49,488 bases of DNA from Parvularia atlantis (lineage: Eukaryota; Opisthokonta; Rotosphaerida). Where the stretch lies: positions 1 to 49,488 of the forward strand of contig CALSCO010000763.1 in NCBI GenBank assembly GCA_943704415.1, given 5' to 3'. Below are positions 1 to 10,330 of the stretch, one piece after another. The position numbers were made by a program, and so were the translations under genes. Each line of letters begins with the position of its first letter. Within the stretch, counting starts at the first letter, position 1. The notes beneath the pieces are model-generated. The model saw only the letters and a list, made by a program, of their open reading frames with translations. It ran no database searches and was not told the DNA's origin.

Positions 1-94
1 CCCCCTCCCCCCGGAAACACACGCGCCCGCCTTCGCACCGTGTGAGCGTTTGCTCGCTCGTTCGACTGACATCAGCGGCAGAGTTGCAGCTGCC

Positions 95-438
95 ATGGCC
101 GAGCAGCACAAGGCGGTCATCCGCAACGCCGACATGTCGGACGAGATGCAGCAGGTGCGTGCCGGGCGCGCGCCGGCGCGGGCGCATGGGCGTGGCGTGA
201 CGCGCGCGGCGCGCGGAAAAAAAAGGACGCGGTCGAGACGGCATACCAGGCCATCGCCAAGTACACGGTCGAGAAGGACATCGCCGCGTACATCAAGAAG
301 GAGTTTGACCGCAAGCACCAGCCGACGTGGCACTGCGTCGTCGGCCGCAACTTTGGCTCGTACGTGAGCCACGAGAGCAAGCACTTTGCGTACTTTTACG
401 TCGGGCAGCTGGCCTTCCTGCTCTTCCGCGCGGGCTGA
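95..438 (+). CDS. Dynein light chain, LC8/DYNLL type
   Basis: Two exons (95-154, 226-438) encode 90 residues, the usual length for LC8. LC8 is a homodimeric hub protein that binds short linear motifs and is a light chain of cytoplasmic dynein. Exon 2 carries the family core: [20 protein letters not shown], then [20 protein letters not shown]. The ATG at 95 gives [20 protein letters not shown], and the 71-bp GTGCGT...AG intron joins in phase 0 to [10 protein letters not shown]. The run of eight A's at the acceptor is unusual in this GC-rich sequence. The gene ends 106 bp before the convergent CHS5 stop. The identification is firm; the dynein or hub role is family knowledge. Confidence 0.95.
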
Positions 439-544
439 GCGCTGCGGACCGCGCGTGCGTCTCCCTTGTCTGTGGGCCCTCCCTCTCCAACCTCCCCCAC
501 CCCGTTGTGCCCGTCGTCGCCCGCCAGGCTGTTGCTGTACATGA

Positions 545-1542
545 TTACACACTGGTCGCGCTCGGCTGAGGCGGCACGGGCGGCAGCTCGCGCTTGACAC
601 AGGCCTCGGCCAGCCACGCCGGCGACACGACGGCGATGTTGTGCTTGACTGCCGTGACGATGCGGTCGCTGCGCGGCCGGCCGTCAGATCTGCGTTTGTG
701 CTCTGCGACGCGACGCGGCGCGACGCAAACGCACCCGCTCGTGCGCGACGTGACCAGGTGCGTCGTCTGGTCGGCCGTCATCGTCGACGAGAAGGCGACG
801 CCCGCGCGCTGCGCCAGCACTTGCCAGTCGCTGAGCTCCTCGGTCGACTTGGCGTAGAACGCGAGGTGCAGCGTGCCTAGGTCGGTCGGGGCGCTCGTGC
901 GGATCTGTAGCGCGTGCGTCGACACGCCCGCGGAGCTGTGCAGGACGAGCTGAACGTCGTACGCCGTGCTGGGCGCGAGGCCGACGAGCTTGACCATGCG
1001 CGCGTCCGTCGCGAGCGTGTGCTGCAGCACGCGGTTGACGTAGACGCGGATCGCGCGCGGCTGCGCGCTGTGGAGCGTCGGCGGGTGCCACGTAAGCACG
1101 GCCATCAGGTGCGCCGGCCGCGCCACGACGCCGCTCCACGTCGGCAGCCGGCTGTAGTCTGACGCCGCGGCGCGCACGTGTCAGGTGCGGCGATGGCACG
1201 CGCACCACGCGCTCGCACCGTGCAGGATCGAGTCCTGCAGCACGCGGAAGCGTGTGAGGCGTCTGCGCACGCACCGGTGCCATCAGCCCCGGCCGCGCCC
1301 CCGATGCACGCGCGCGCGCACCGCTGGTCGTCCTCGTCGTTGTGCGTAACCGCAACGCGCACGACGCTGCCCTCGCACGCGTCGGGCGGCAGCAGCACAG
1401 CGGGGAACTCGAGCACACGCATGTCCTGCGCCAGCAGCGTCGCGACGCCGGCCTCGACGCGCCCAATCTGCGCGCGCGCGCGCGCCGTGAGCGACCCCGC
1501 CAATGGTGCGCGCATCTGGCGCTCACGCACCACGAACGCCAT
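545..1542 (-). CDS. CHS5: Chs5, exomer scaffold subunit (short form)
   Basis: Chs5 dimers form the core of exomer, the Arf1-dependent coat that carries chitin synthase and other cargo from the trans-Golgi to the plasma membrane. Five exons (introns 1530-1468, 1321-1263, 1218-1159, 734-669) give an exact 249-residue frame. The N-terminal dimer and ChAP-binding segment reads RVEAGVATLLAQDMRVLEFP then AVLLP. An FN3 domain follows (SRLPTWSGVV to LQIRTSAPTDLGTL) and then a BRCT domain ending IAVVSPAWLAEACVKRELP. FN3 plus BRCT is the Arf1-binding unit. The protein stops soon after BRCT and lacks the long acidic, repeat-rich tail of yeast Chs5, so this may be a minimal form. The start shares a 146-bp divergent promoter with RPF2. 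Confidence 0.88.
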
Positions 1543-1688
1543 GGCCTACTATGCTAGCGCACACTCGGTTGAGGATTGATGGACAGCGGGGACGGTGCAC
1601 TTTTCTCCCAGACGGCAAGCATGCCGGGTGGCGTGCCGCGCCACGTGGCGCACTCACATCGCGCGCGCGCGCGCACATCACACGGCAG

Positions 1689-3051
1689 ATGCTGCTGCGC
1701 ACGACCAAGCCCAAGACGCACCGCGCCAAGCGCGCGCTCGAGAAGCGCGAGCCCAAGGTCGTCGAGGGCGCCAAGAGCGCGCTGTTCCTGCGCGGGCTGC
1801 ACACGAGCGAGGTCTGCGCTGGCGTGCTCAAGGACCTGGTGCGGGCCACATCGGGCCGTGTGTGCGGCGCCGTGGGTGACCGCGCGCGCCGCAGTACCTG
1901 CTCAAGAAGCCGCATGCGATCCTCTTCCAGCGGCGCAACGAGGTCGTGCCGTTCGAGGTGCGCGCCGCCCGCGTCCTTTTGGCCCGATTTTGCCCGCTCA
2001 CGAAGGAGAACGTGCAGGACGCGTCGTCGCTCGAGTTCTTCTCGCGCCGCAACGACTGCGGTCTGTTTGTCATGGTCTCACACAACAAGAAGCGCCCGCA
2101 CAACCTCGTCCTCGGCCGCTTCTTCGACCACAATCTGCTCGACATGTTTGAACTCGGCATCGATCGCTACCAGCCGATCAGCGCGTTTAAGGCGCGTGCG
2201 CTGCAACACCATCGCACGCGCGCACAACTGACCCGGCACGCAGGGTGACAAGTGTGCGCAGGGCGCGCGGCACGTCGTGCTCTTCCAGGGGCAGCTCTTT
2301 GACCAGAAAGACGAGTACATGCAGCTCAAGAGCTTCTTCCTCGGTGCGCGCTGAGCGCCGTCGCAAAGCTTGCTGACGCACGCAGCGCCGGCCGCCAGAC
2401 TTCTTCCGCGGCGAGACGCTCGAGAGCATCAACCTCAAGGCGATCGACCACGTCGTCTCGATCACCGCCGACGACGCCGGCAAGATCTACCTACGTGTGT
2501 ACACGCTGCAGCTGCTGCGCTCGGGGACACGCCTGCCGCGCGTCGAGCTGCTCGAGATGGGCCCGTCGATCGACCTGACCGTGCGTTACCGTGGCATGCA
2601 GCGCTTGGCCCTCACTCCCGGCGCAGTGGCGGAGACACAAGGTCGCCGCGCCCGACGTCATGCGCGAGGCGATGAAGCAGCCGCGCGAGCTCAAAGTGCG
2701 TTGGCGCTGCCGTGCGGTGCGGTGCAGCTCAGCCGCGCGTGGTGCGCTGCTTAGCCCAAGAAGGAGAAGAACAAGGAGACGGACGTGCTCGGCAAGACGT
2801 ACGGGCGCATTCACCTCGGGCGGCAGGACCTCACACGCCTCGCGACGAAGAAGATGAAAGGTATGTGCACGCGCGCGCCGGTGCGTGCAGCATTGCTGAC
2901 GCGTGCACGCCCCTCAGGGCTGCGCAAGCGCCCCGCCGGCGAGGATGGAGACGACGCGGCCGAGGTCGAGCCGGCCACTGCACCTGCCGCGCCCGCCGCC
3001 GCCGACGCGGACGACCAGCCCAGCACAAAGCGGCGTCGCACCCGCCTGTGA
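1689..3051 (+). CDS. RPF2: Ribosome production factor 2 (Brix domain)
   Basis: Rpf2 binds Rrs1 and loads the 5S RNP (5S rRNA, uL18, uL5) into pre-60S particles in the nucleolus. Eight exons give 325 residues in a continuous frame. Family landmarks are LLRTTKPKTHRAKRALEKRE at the start, SLEFFSRRNDCGLFVMVSHN and DFFRGETLESINLKAIDHVV in the Brix domain, and LGKTYGRIHLGRQDLTRLAT near the end, followed by an acidic and basic tail ending KRRRTRL. Introns are 1839-1894, 1958-2017, 2192-2243, 2344-2398, 2581-2626, 2696-2754 and 2861-2917. The third must use a GC donor or reflect a sequence error, since no GT gives the right phase. The ATG at 1689 matches the family N-terminus; an upstream non-coding exon is possible. 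Confidence 0.93.
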
Positions 3052-3128
3052 AAAACAAAACCAAGAAAAAACGGGGTACTGCACTAATGGGTGTTGCTTT
3101 TCGTGTGCGCGGCACTAGTAGCACGCCG

Positions 3129-6100
3129 TCAGCGCGGGCCGCGGTCGCTGCGCATGAGGATCTTGGCGTCGACGTCGAGCTTCGGCAGCTTGCGCGCGCG
3201 CTCGGCCGACGTCGGCGCCGACAGGAAGCCGCTCTGCACGAGGTAGCTGCGTGGCGCACGGCGCGTCAGACAGCGGGCAAAAGCGGTGGAGGCTGCCGCA
3301 CCTAAAGTAGACGCCCATCACGTCCTTCATCGACTGGCAGCGGATGGCCGTGCCGGCAATGAGCGTCTGGACACCGCGTGCGTGGCTGAGCGACGGGCCG
3401 ACACGACGACGACGAACGACGATGCGCACCTGCGTGTTGGTTGCGTCCAGGTCGGGCGCCTTGGACTTGGTCGGCAGGTCGTCGAGCACGTAGTGCAGCA
3501 GCGGGTACAGAGCGTTGTCGGACGAGGCCATGGTGTAGTCCTACGGGGCGCGTGAGGCGGTCGCACGGGGCGTACACAAGCGCGCGAACCATGAGCAGCT
3601 GGCGCCACTGGACGTACTCGATCGACTGCATGTCGAAGCCGTACTCGCGCATCAGGTCAAACAGCTCGTTGAAGCGGAACCTGCGCCGCAGGCTCAGCAC
3701 GCGAGCGTCAATGCGGCGGAAAGCGCACCGGTCCGGGTTCGACATGTGGAACGCCTTGCCGACCGCCGACTCAGACGCGCCGATGAGCACGATGCTGCGG
3801 GGCGCGCGTGCGTGAGCTCGCTATATATATGCGCAGCAGCAGCAGCAACGGCGCCGCGCACCAGTTGGCGACGTAGTCCACCGGGCACATGTTGACGCTG
3901 TTGTGCATGATGGGCACGCTGGGCGCGATGCGCGTCAGCGCCACGGAGCACGCGCAGGGCACGGCGCACGCACTACTTGAGCTCGGCACAGCCCTTGGCC
4001 AGGCGCCAGATGTAATCGTCGACGTTGGTAACTGGTGCGAGCAGGCGAAGGGCATTAGTGGCTCTTGTCGCGCGCGCACGACGACGCCACGCACCGCCCG
4101 TCTGCGAGTGCCCGACAACGTAGCCCGGCCGCGTGATTGTGATCGGGAAGCCGCGCGCGCGCGCCTTCAGTAGCAGCTTCTCGGCGACCCACTTGGATTG
4201 CCCTGGCAGCGGCCACACGCGTCTTCAGACTTGCACGCGCAAGCGGCCACGGCGCACCATAGCCGACTGAGAGCCCCACGCCGCCCGCAAGGTCGTCATT
4301 CTCGCTCACGCGCTCGCCCAACGCGACGTAGTAGTCCGCGTCGAAGACCGACGTCGACGAAACAAAGTGCACCGGCGAGAGCGTCTGCCCGACGGCGGCC
4401 AGGCGCAGGCAGTCGACCGTCGAGTTGACGTTGATCGCCTTGAGCTTGTCGTACGGGAAGACCCAGTGCACCTGGCGGCGCGCGGGCGCGACGTGAGAGC
4501 ACGTCCGGCCGCAGCACTTTTGCGCGCACCATCGCGCCGTTGTGGTAGATTGCCTGCACCTTGTGCCCGAGCGTCTCAAACTCCTGCGCCGACAGGCCCA
4601 GCAGCGGCTTGCCGAGATCACCTAGCACGACGGCGATGCGGTTCACAAACGACGCGTCCCTGCACCGGGCCGCGCGTCAGCCCGACCGTCACGCGAACGA
4701 GCGAGCGTGCTCGCGCACCAGATCAGGTGGTCGGCCAGGTTCTTCTTGAGGCGCGCAAACGCCTGCTCGACAGACGGCGCGCGCACGTGGCAGTGCACGG
4801 TCGCTTGTGGGTGCTGCCGCAGCAGGGCCTCGAGCAGGAACGCGCCGAGGAAGCCTGCGTGCGGCGGCGTCAGCATAAGAGCCGCGCTGAGCCCGCACAC
4901 GCACCGGTCGCGCCCGTCAGCAGGATGTGCTTCGGGTGCACGTTGAACACGAGCGGCTTGCCCTGCGTCGTCACGGACGCGTCGAGCTCGGTCTCGGCGG
5001 CCCAGTCGACCACTGCGCGCCGCGCCCGGCGTCAGCCTCCACGTGTGCACACTACGGGCAGAGGCGCACCGGACTTGGGCGGCGCCGGTGCGGGCAGCGG
5101 CTCGCCGTCAAACGCGACGTCGCCGTCAAAGACCTTGATCGCCTGCGCAATCGACGCGATCGTCGGGTGGTCAAAGAGCTTCGCGCGCACGTCGCGTGAG
5201 TGCCCACGCGCCTCCCCGGCAGCAGCACGGCCGCGCCCCGCACCAGCATCAGCGGCAAGTCGACCTTGAGCGCCTGACGCATCTGGAAGATGACGCGCGT
5301 GGCCACGATCGAGTGCCCGCCCAGGTCGAAGAAGTTGTCGTTGATGCTGATGCTCGGCAGGTTGAGCACGGAGCACCAGATGTCGGCCTGCGCCGAGCAC
5401 GCCGTCAGAAATGAAGGCGGCCGCGCTCATGCGCGCACAAGACGTGTCTCGAGCTGGTTGCGCGGCTTGCTTGACGCCGACGGCTGATCCTTGGCATCCT
5501 GGCGCTGGCGCAGCACGGCCGTGTCCGGGAAGGGCAGCTTGTTCTTGTCAATCTTGCCGTTGGGCGTGAGCGGCATGCTCGTGAGCGGCACAAACACTGT
5601 CGCGCCGCGCCACCGTCAGCCTGCCGTGCCGCGCCCCCCCACACAGCGCAGCACAGCGCACGCACGCGACGGGATGGCGTACGACGGCAGCTTGCTCTTG
5701 AGGTGCGCACGGACGTCGGCCACGTCAAAGTCGCCGTGCGGCACAAAGTACGACACGAGCACGTGCTCCTCGTTGATGTCGCGGCGCACGACCGTCACGT
5801 TCTCGCGGATGGCCGGGTGCTGCCGCGCGGGCGCGCAAGGGCGCGTGTCTGGGCCCAGTCGCGCATGCCATACAGCAACAGTACCTGCGACAGGTGCGTG
5901 TCGATCTCGCCAAGCTCGATGCGGAAGCCGCGGATCTTGACCTGGTCGTCGGCGCGCCCGGCACACTCAACTGCGCATACCGTACGCGTTTGAGCCCCGC
6001 TGCGCTGCACGCGCAAGTGTGCGCACCGATGCCGTCCGGCATGTAGCGCCCAATGTCGCCCGTCTTGTACAGGCGGTCCCGTGGGTTGGTCGGGTTGAAC

Positions 6101-9100
6101 GGGTTGACGATGAACTTTTGCCGCGTGGCCTCCTCGAGCCCGAGGTAGCCTGCAAGCCCACGCGCCGTCAGCGTCACCTTGGCTGCGCGCAGGCACGCAC
6201 CGGCGGCCATGTGCGGCGAGCGCTGGTAGATCTCGCCCATCTCGCCCACGCCGCACAGCCGGAGCGCTGCGCCGCCGCTGCTTGAGGCGCGGCAGGGCGG
6301 CTGCAGACGGCGCAATACGCACACGACGTCAGGATCAGCAGCTGCACGTCCTTCATGCCGCGCCCGGCCGGCAGGATCTCCTTGCGCTTCTCCATGCTGT
6401 TGTCGTTGGTGATTGTCAGGTAGCTGCGTGTGCGCGCGCGGTCAGTCGCTGAGTCTGCTGCCCGCGTGCGCGCAGACCTCACGGCGCGCTGTGTCTCGGT
6501 CGTGCCGTACATGTTGACGACCTTGACGTTGGGAGCGAGCGCCTGCAGGCGGCTGGCGCGCGCGTCTCAGCGAGCAGGCGGGGGAGGATGCGGCGCACGC
6601 ACCTCACGTCGCGCTTCGTGAGGATGTCGCCGACAAAGAGCGCGCACTTGAGCGCGGGCATCTTGGTTGTTGCGTTGGCCGTGAGCAGCTGGCCCATGGC
6701 TGCACGCCCTCGTCAGCGCAACAAACACACGGACGTTGCGCCGACGCACCGGGCGTGAGGTGCGTCACGGTCACGCCCTGTGCGGCCATCCACTTGGCCA
6801 GCTGGCCCGGGTTGCCGATGTCCTCCGGGTCTGGGATGTGGATCGACGCGCCCAGGAAGAACGGCGTGAAGACTTGCGCGCCGCCCGTCAGCGCACCGCC
6901 GCCACATCATGACGGCACACGCACTGTCGCGCTGGATCGGGTCGTGCGCGATGCCCGAGAGCATCGAGAAGTGGTCCTTGTCGTCCATGTGGAACTCTTC
7001 CGACATCCACGGGTAGAAGTGCGTGTACGACACGTGCCGACCGCGCACGCCTGTGCGGTGCACGCAAGCAGTAAGCGCTGCGTGCGAAGGTCAGCGCGGT
7101 GGGCGTGCCCTTCGGGATGCCGGTCGAGCCCGACGTGAACGAGAGCGTGCCAATGTCGTCCGGGCCGACGGGCACGTTCGGGTTCTCGATCGACACGCCC
7201 GCCAGCACGCCGTCCTCGTCCGGCGCGAGCGCGGGCACGAGCGCCTCGATCTTGAGCTCGGTATCGATGTACTGCGCACACAGCGCGCGTGAGCCCCCGC
7301 TGCGCTCACACGGGGCACGCAAGCGCAGACCTTCTGCACGTCCGCGTGCAGGCTGCCGGCCGCCTTGATCGTGATCAGGCCCTTGGGCTGCGACACCTGC
7401 AGGTAGATGACTTGCCGCTCGGGCGGGTACTGCGGGTCTGGCGCACGTGGCACATGAGGGGCAGCGACGACAGAAGCGCAGCGCAACACACCGATGACCG
7501 TAAACGTCGCGCCGGCTTTGAGAATGCCCATGATGGCGAAGACGAGCGCGGTCGAGCGGTGCGCAAAGATCGCGACGACGTCGCCTGTCACGGCAGCGAC
7601 GCGCTCAAGGGGCGGGGCGCCGTGTGGGCCAGGCGCGCGCGCATACCCTTCATGATGCCGTGCGCGATCAGGCAGTTGGCCACGCGGTTGCTCTGCATGT
7701 CAACGACACGGTACGAGTAGACGCTGCGTGCGCAGTCGTCAGCTGCCGCGACATGGGCGCGTGCACGGCTCGCACGCACTTGTCGCGGTGCACGATCGCC
7801 GGCCGGTCCGGGTGCTTGCGCGCGTTGTCCGACAGGCGCGACTGGATTGAGCCAAAGAAGGTCTCGTCGAGCGGCTCCTCCGGGTTCGGGAGCACCTGGC
7901 CGGGCCGCGAGCGCATCAGCGGGCCGCCGTGAGCACAGTGCGGCGAGCGACCTTCTTGGCGTGCGGCGTGACGAGCGTGATGTCGCCGACCTGCGTGTCA
8001 GGCCGCGCGAGCGTGCTGTCGAGCAGCATTTCGATCTGGCGCAGCACTTCCTGTATCCTCTCGCGGCTGCACGGGCGCGCACAGTCGGCACACGCGGCAC
8101 AGGTGGCAGCGAATGATTGGCTCGCACCTGTACAGGATGTTGTTGTAGACGATGCGCAGCTGCAGCGGCAGGAGCACCTTGGCGTCTGACAGCTGCACAG
8201 TGCCGGTAGTGAGCTTGCGGCGCGCCCGCACATGCCAGCACACCTGCTCGACAAAGACCGTCCAGTCGCAGCTGGCGGCGTCGAGCGTCGAGGCGTTGAC
8301 GTCGATCAAGTTGAAGAAACGCACCTGCCGCCGCGTGCGCTCAGCCATGGGCAGGATCACAGGCGCACCACCACACCTGGAAAAGCGGGCCGCTCGGGCC
8401 GTCCTCGGTCGGCGGGCGGAGGCGCGTGTACAGCTCCTGGTACGGCACCTCGTACTTGGCCGCGTTCTCCTCAACCTGCGCGGCGCGAGCGTCGTCAGCC
8501 ACCACCACAATCACGACCGGTCGTGATGGCAGCGCACGCTGCGCGTCAGCTGCACAAGCTGCAGGAACGTCTCGGTGCCGGAGATGCGCGGCAGGCGCAG
8601 GATGAGCGGGTTGTAGTTCTCGCTGGACGAACCGACGACGACGTCCTCCTGCGCGATGCAGGGCGGCGGCAGCGGTCAGGCGGAAGCACGTGCGCAGTGC
8701 GATGGCGATGGCGGTGGATGCACGTGCCTCGCGCGTGTACTTGTGCAGGAGGATCGAGAACGCGGTCAGGATGACCGTGAAGGGCGAGACGTCGCTATCG
8801 AGGCTGTCGGGGCCGCGCGTTGTGAGCGACGGCAAAGGCAACGACGATGACGGCGCGCACCTCAGCTTGAGCAGCAGCTTGCTCGTGTTCTTCGACAGAC
8901 GCAGGATCTCCTGCGCCTCGACGTACTGGAGCGGCAGGCCACGCGGCGCGCGCGCTTCTCAGGGCCACGCGGCCGCCACGCGCACGTGCGCGCGCGCACC
9001 TTGATCGGCACCGGCCGCGGGTAGTCAGTCGGCAGCTGCAGCGCCGGCAGGCCCTCGAGGTGCCGCACCCAGTACTGGCCCCCCGCGCGACGCGCCGTCA

Positions 9101-9181
9101 GCGGCCCGCGCACGAGACCGCGCACGCAGAGAGAGAGCGCACCGCGACCGCCTCTGCGTCACGTGCCGCGACGCCGTCCAT
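3129..9181 (-). CDS. LYS2: L-2-aminoadipate reductase (alpha-aminoadipate reductase)
   Basis: Lys2 activates alpha-aminoadipate with ATP, tethers it to a phosphopantetheine arm and releases it as the semialdehyde with NADPH, in the fungal lysine pathway. Parts in order (minus strand): an N-terminal condensation-like segment ([20 protein letters not shown] near 9075-9000); an adenylation domain with [13 protein letters not shown] near 7110, [11 protein letters not shown] near 6950 and [11 protein letters not shown] near 6490; a carrier domain whose serine lies in [14 protein letters not shown] near 5330; and a reductase with [16 protein letters not shown] near 4840 and [12 protein letters not shown] near 4180. 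The tail [20 protein letters not shown] precedes the TGA at 3129. The coding region is split by roughly 30 introns. The start ATG at 9181 is followed by a short first exon; that start is probable, not certain. Activation needs a Lys5-type phosphopantetheinyl transferase elsewhere. Confidence 0.95.
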
Positions 9182-9267
9182 GGCTCGCGCTGCTGATTGG
9201 GTCATCGTGCGGAAAGCATGCCGGCGGCCGTCACTTGTGCCAGAAGCTTCGAGACGGCGCTGGAAGG
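9182..9267. promoter_or_regulatory. 86-bp bidirectional promoter of LYS2 and VPS29
   Basis: Only 86 bp separate the LYS2 start (minus) and the VPS29 start (plus). The gap holds one ATTGG (CCAAT on the minus strand) inside TGATTGGGTCAT. No TATA box is visible. Transcription starts and true binding sites cannot be read from sequence alone. Confidence 0.5.
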
Positions 9268-10226
9268 ATGGTGGTACGGGCCGCTTGTCGTCTTCTCGCG
9301 CTCTCGACGTTGACGCGCGCCACGCCCGCGTCCCCCCGTGCCCGCCCCGCGCCCGCACCCCGTGCGCGCACCTGCAGCTCGTCCTCGTCATCGGCGACCT
9401 GCACGTGCCGCACCGGAGCAGCGGCCTCCCGCCCAAGTTCAAGAAGCTTCTCGTGCGCAGCTGCTGTTGCTGGGAGGGTCGCGCGCCTGATGCGGGCCGT
9501 GCGGTCGCGCGCTGGCAGGTGCCCGGGAAGATCCAGCACGTGCTGTGCACGGGCAACCTGTGCAACAAGGACATGTACGACTTCCTCAAGTCGGTGGCCA
9601 ACGACGTGCACGTCGTCAAGGGCGACTTTGACGAGGTGGGCGACCCTGCTGCCCGCCGTCCTCTCGCTCGCCTCACACGTGCCGCTCCCCCCCCCACACA
9701 CACACACACACACCCGCACGCCGCGCGAGCAGAACGCAACATACCCCGACACCAAGGTCGTGACGATCGGCGGCCTCAAGATCGGCCTCGCACACGGCCA
9801 CCAGATCGTGCCGTGGGGCGACCAGGCGGCCATCGGCATGCTGCAGCGGCAGGTGCCGTGCGCCCGCATCGGCGCCGCGCGGCCGACGACGGACCGACCG
9901 CGCGTCCCCCCTCCGCACCGCGCAGCTCGACGTCGACCTGATGATCACCGGCCACACGCACAAGTTTGAGGCGTACGAGGTCGGCGACAAGTTCTTCATC
10001 AACCCGGGGTCGGCCACGGGCGCGTACAGCAGCATCACGAGCGAGACCAACCCGAGCTTCGTGCTGATGGACGTGCAGAGCGCGGGCGTGGTCGTGTACG
10101 TCTACCAGTTGGTGGGCGAGGACGTGAAGGTCGACAAGATCGGTGCGCTCGCACATTGCGGGTCTGCGGGCTGGCGCTGACCGTGCGTGTCGCGCGCCGC
10201 GCGCCGCAGAGTTCAAGAAGAAGTGA
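9268..10226 (+). CDS. VPS29: Vps29, retromer/Commander phosphoesterase-fold subunit
   Basis: Vps29 binds the C-terminal half of Vps35 in retromer, which recycles cargo from endosomes to the Golgi or plasma membrane. The first exon encodes only MV; a 104-bp intron (9274-9377) then joins to [20 protein letters not shown]. Later exons carry [20 protein letters not shown] with KGDFDE, then [39 protein letters not shown] and [12 protein letters not shown]. The metallophosphoesterase-like motifs GDLH, GDFDE, GHQ and GHTH are present, although the family is usually not an active phosphatase. Five introns in all; the third contains an ACACAC run. The gene ends FKKK-TGA and lies 104 bp upstream of the ARAP-like gene. 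Confidence 0.95.
9695..9715. repeat. CA dinucleotide microsatellite in a VPS29 intron
   Basis: A run of alternating CA of about 20 bp, next to a run of C, lies inside the third VPS29 intron just before the acceptor region. It is a simple repeat, likely length-polymorphic. Confidence 0.8.
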
Positions 10227-10330
10227 GTGCAGAGAGCGAGAGCTGCGCGTGGCTCAGAGACCCGTGTTGTCGCGTGTTTTGTGGTCGGCAGATCGCTGTC
10301 ACCTTGCACGCCACGCGCCACGCCGAGCCA

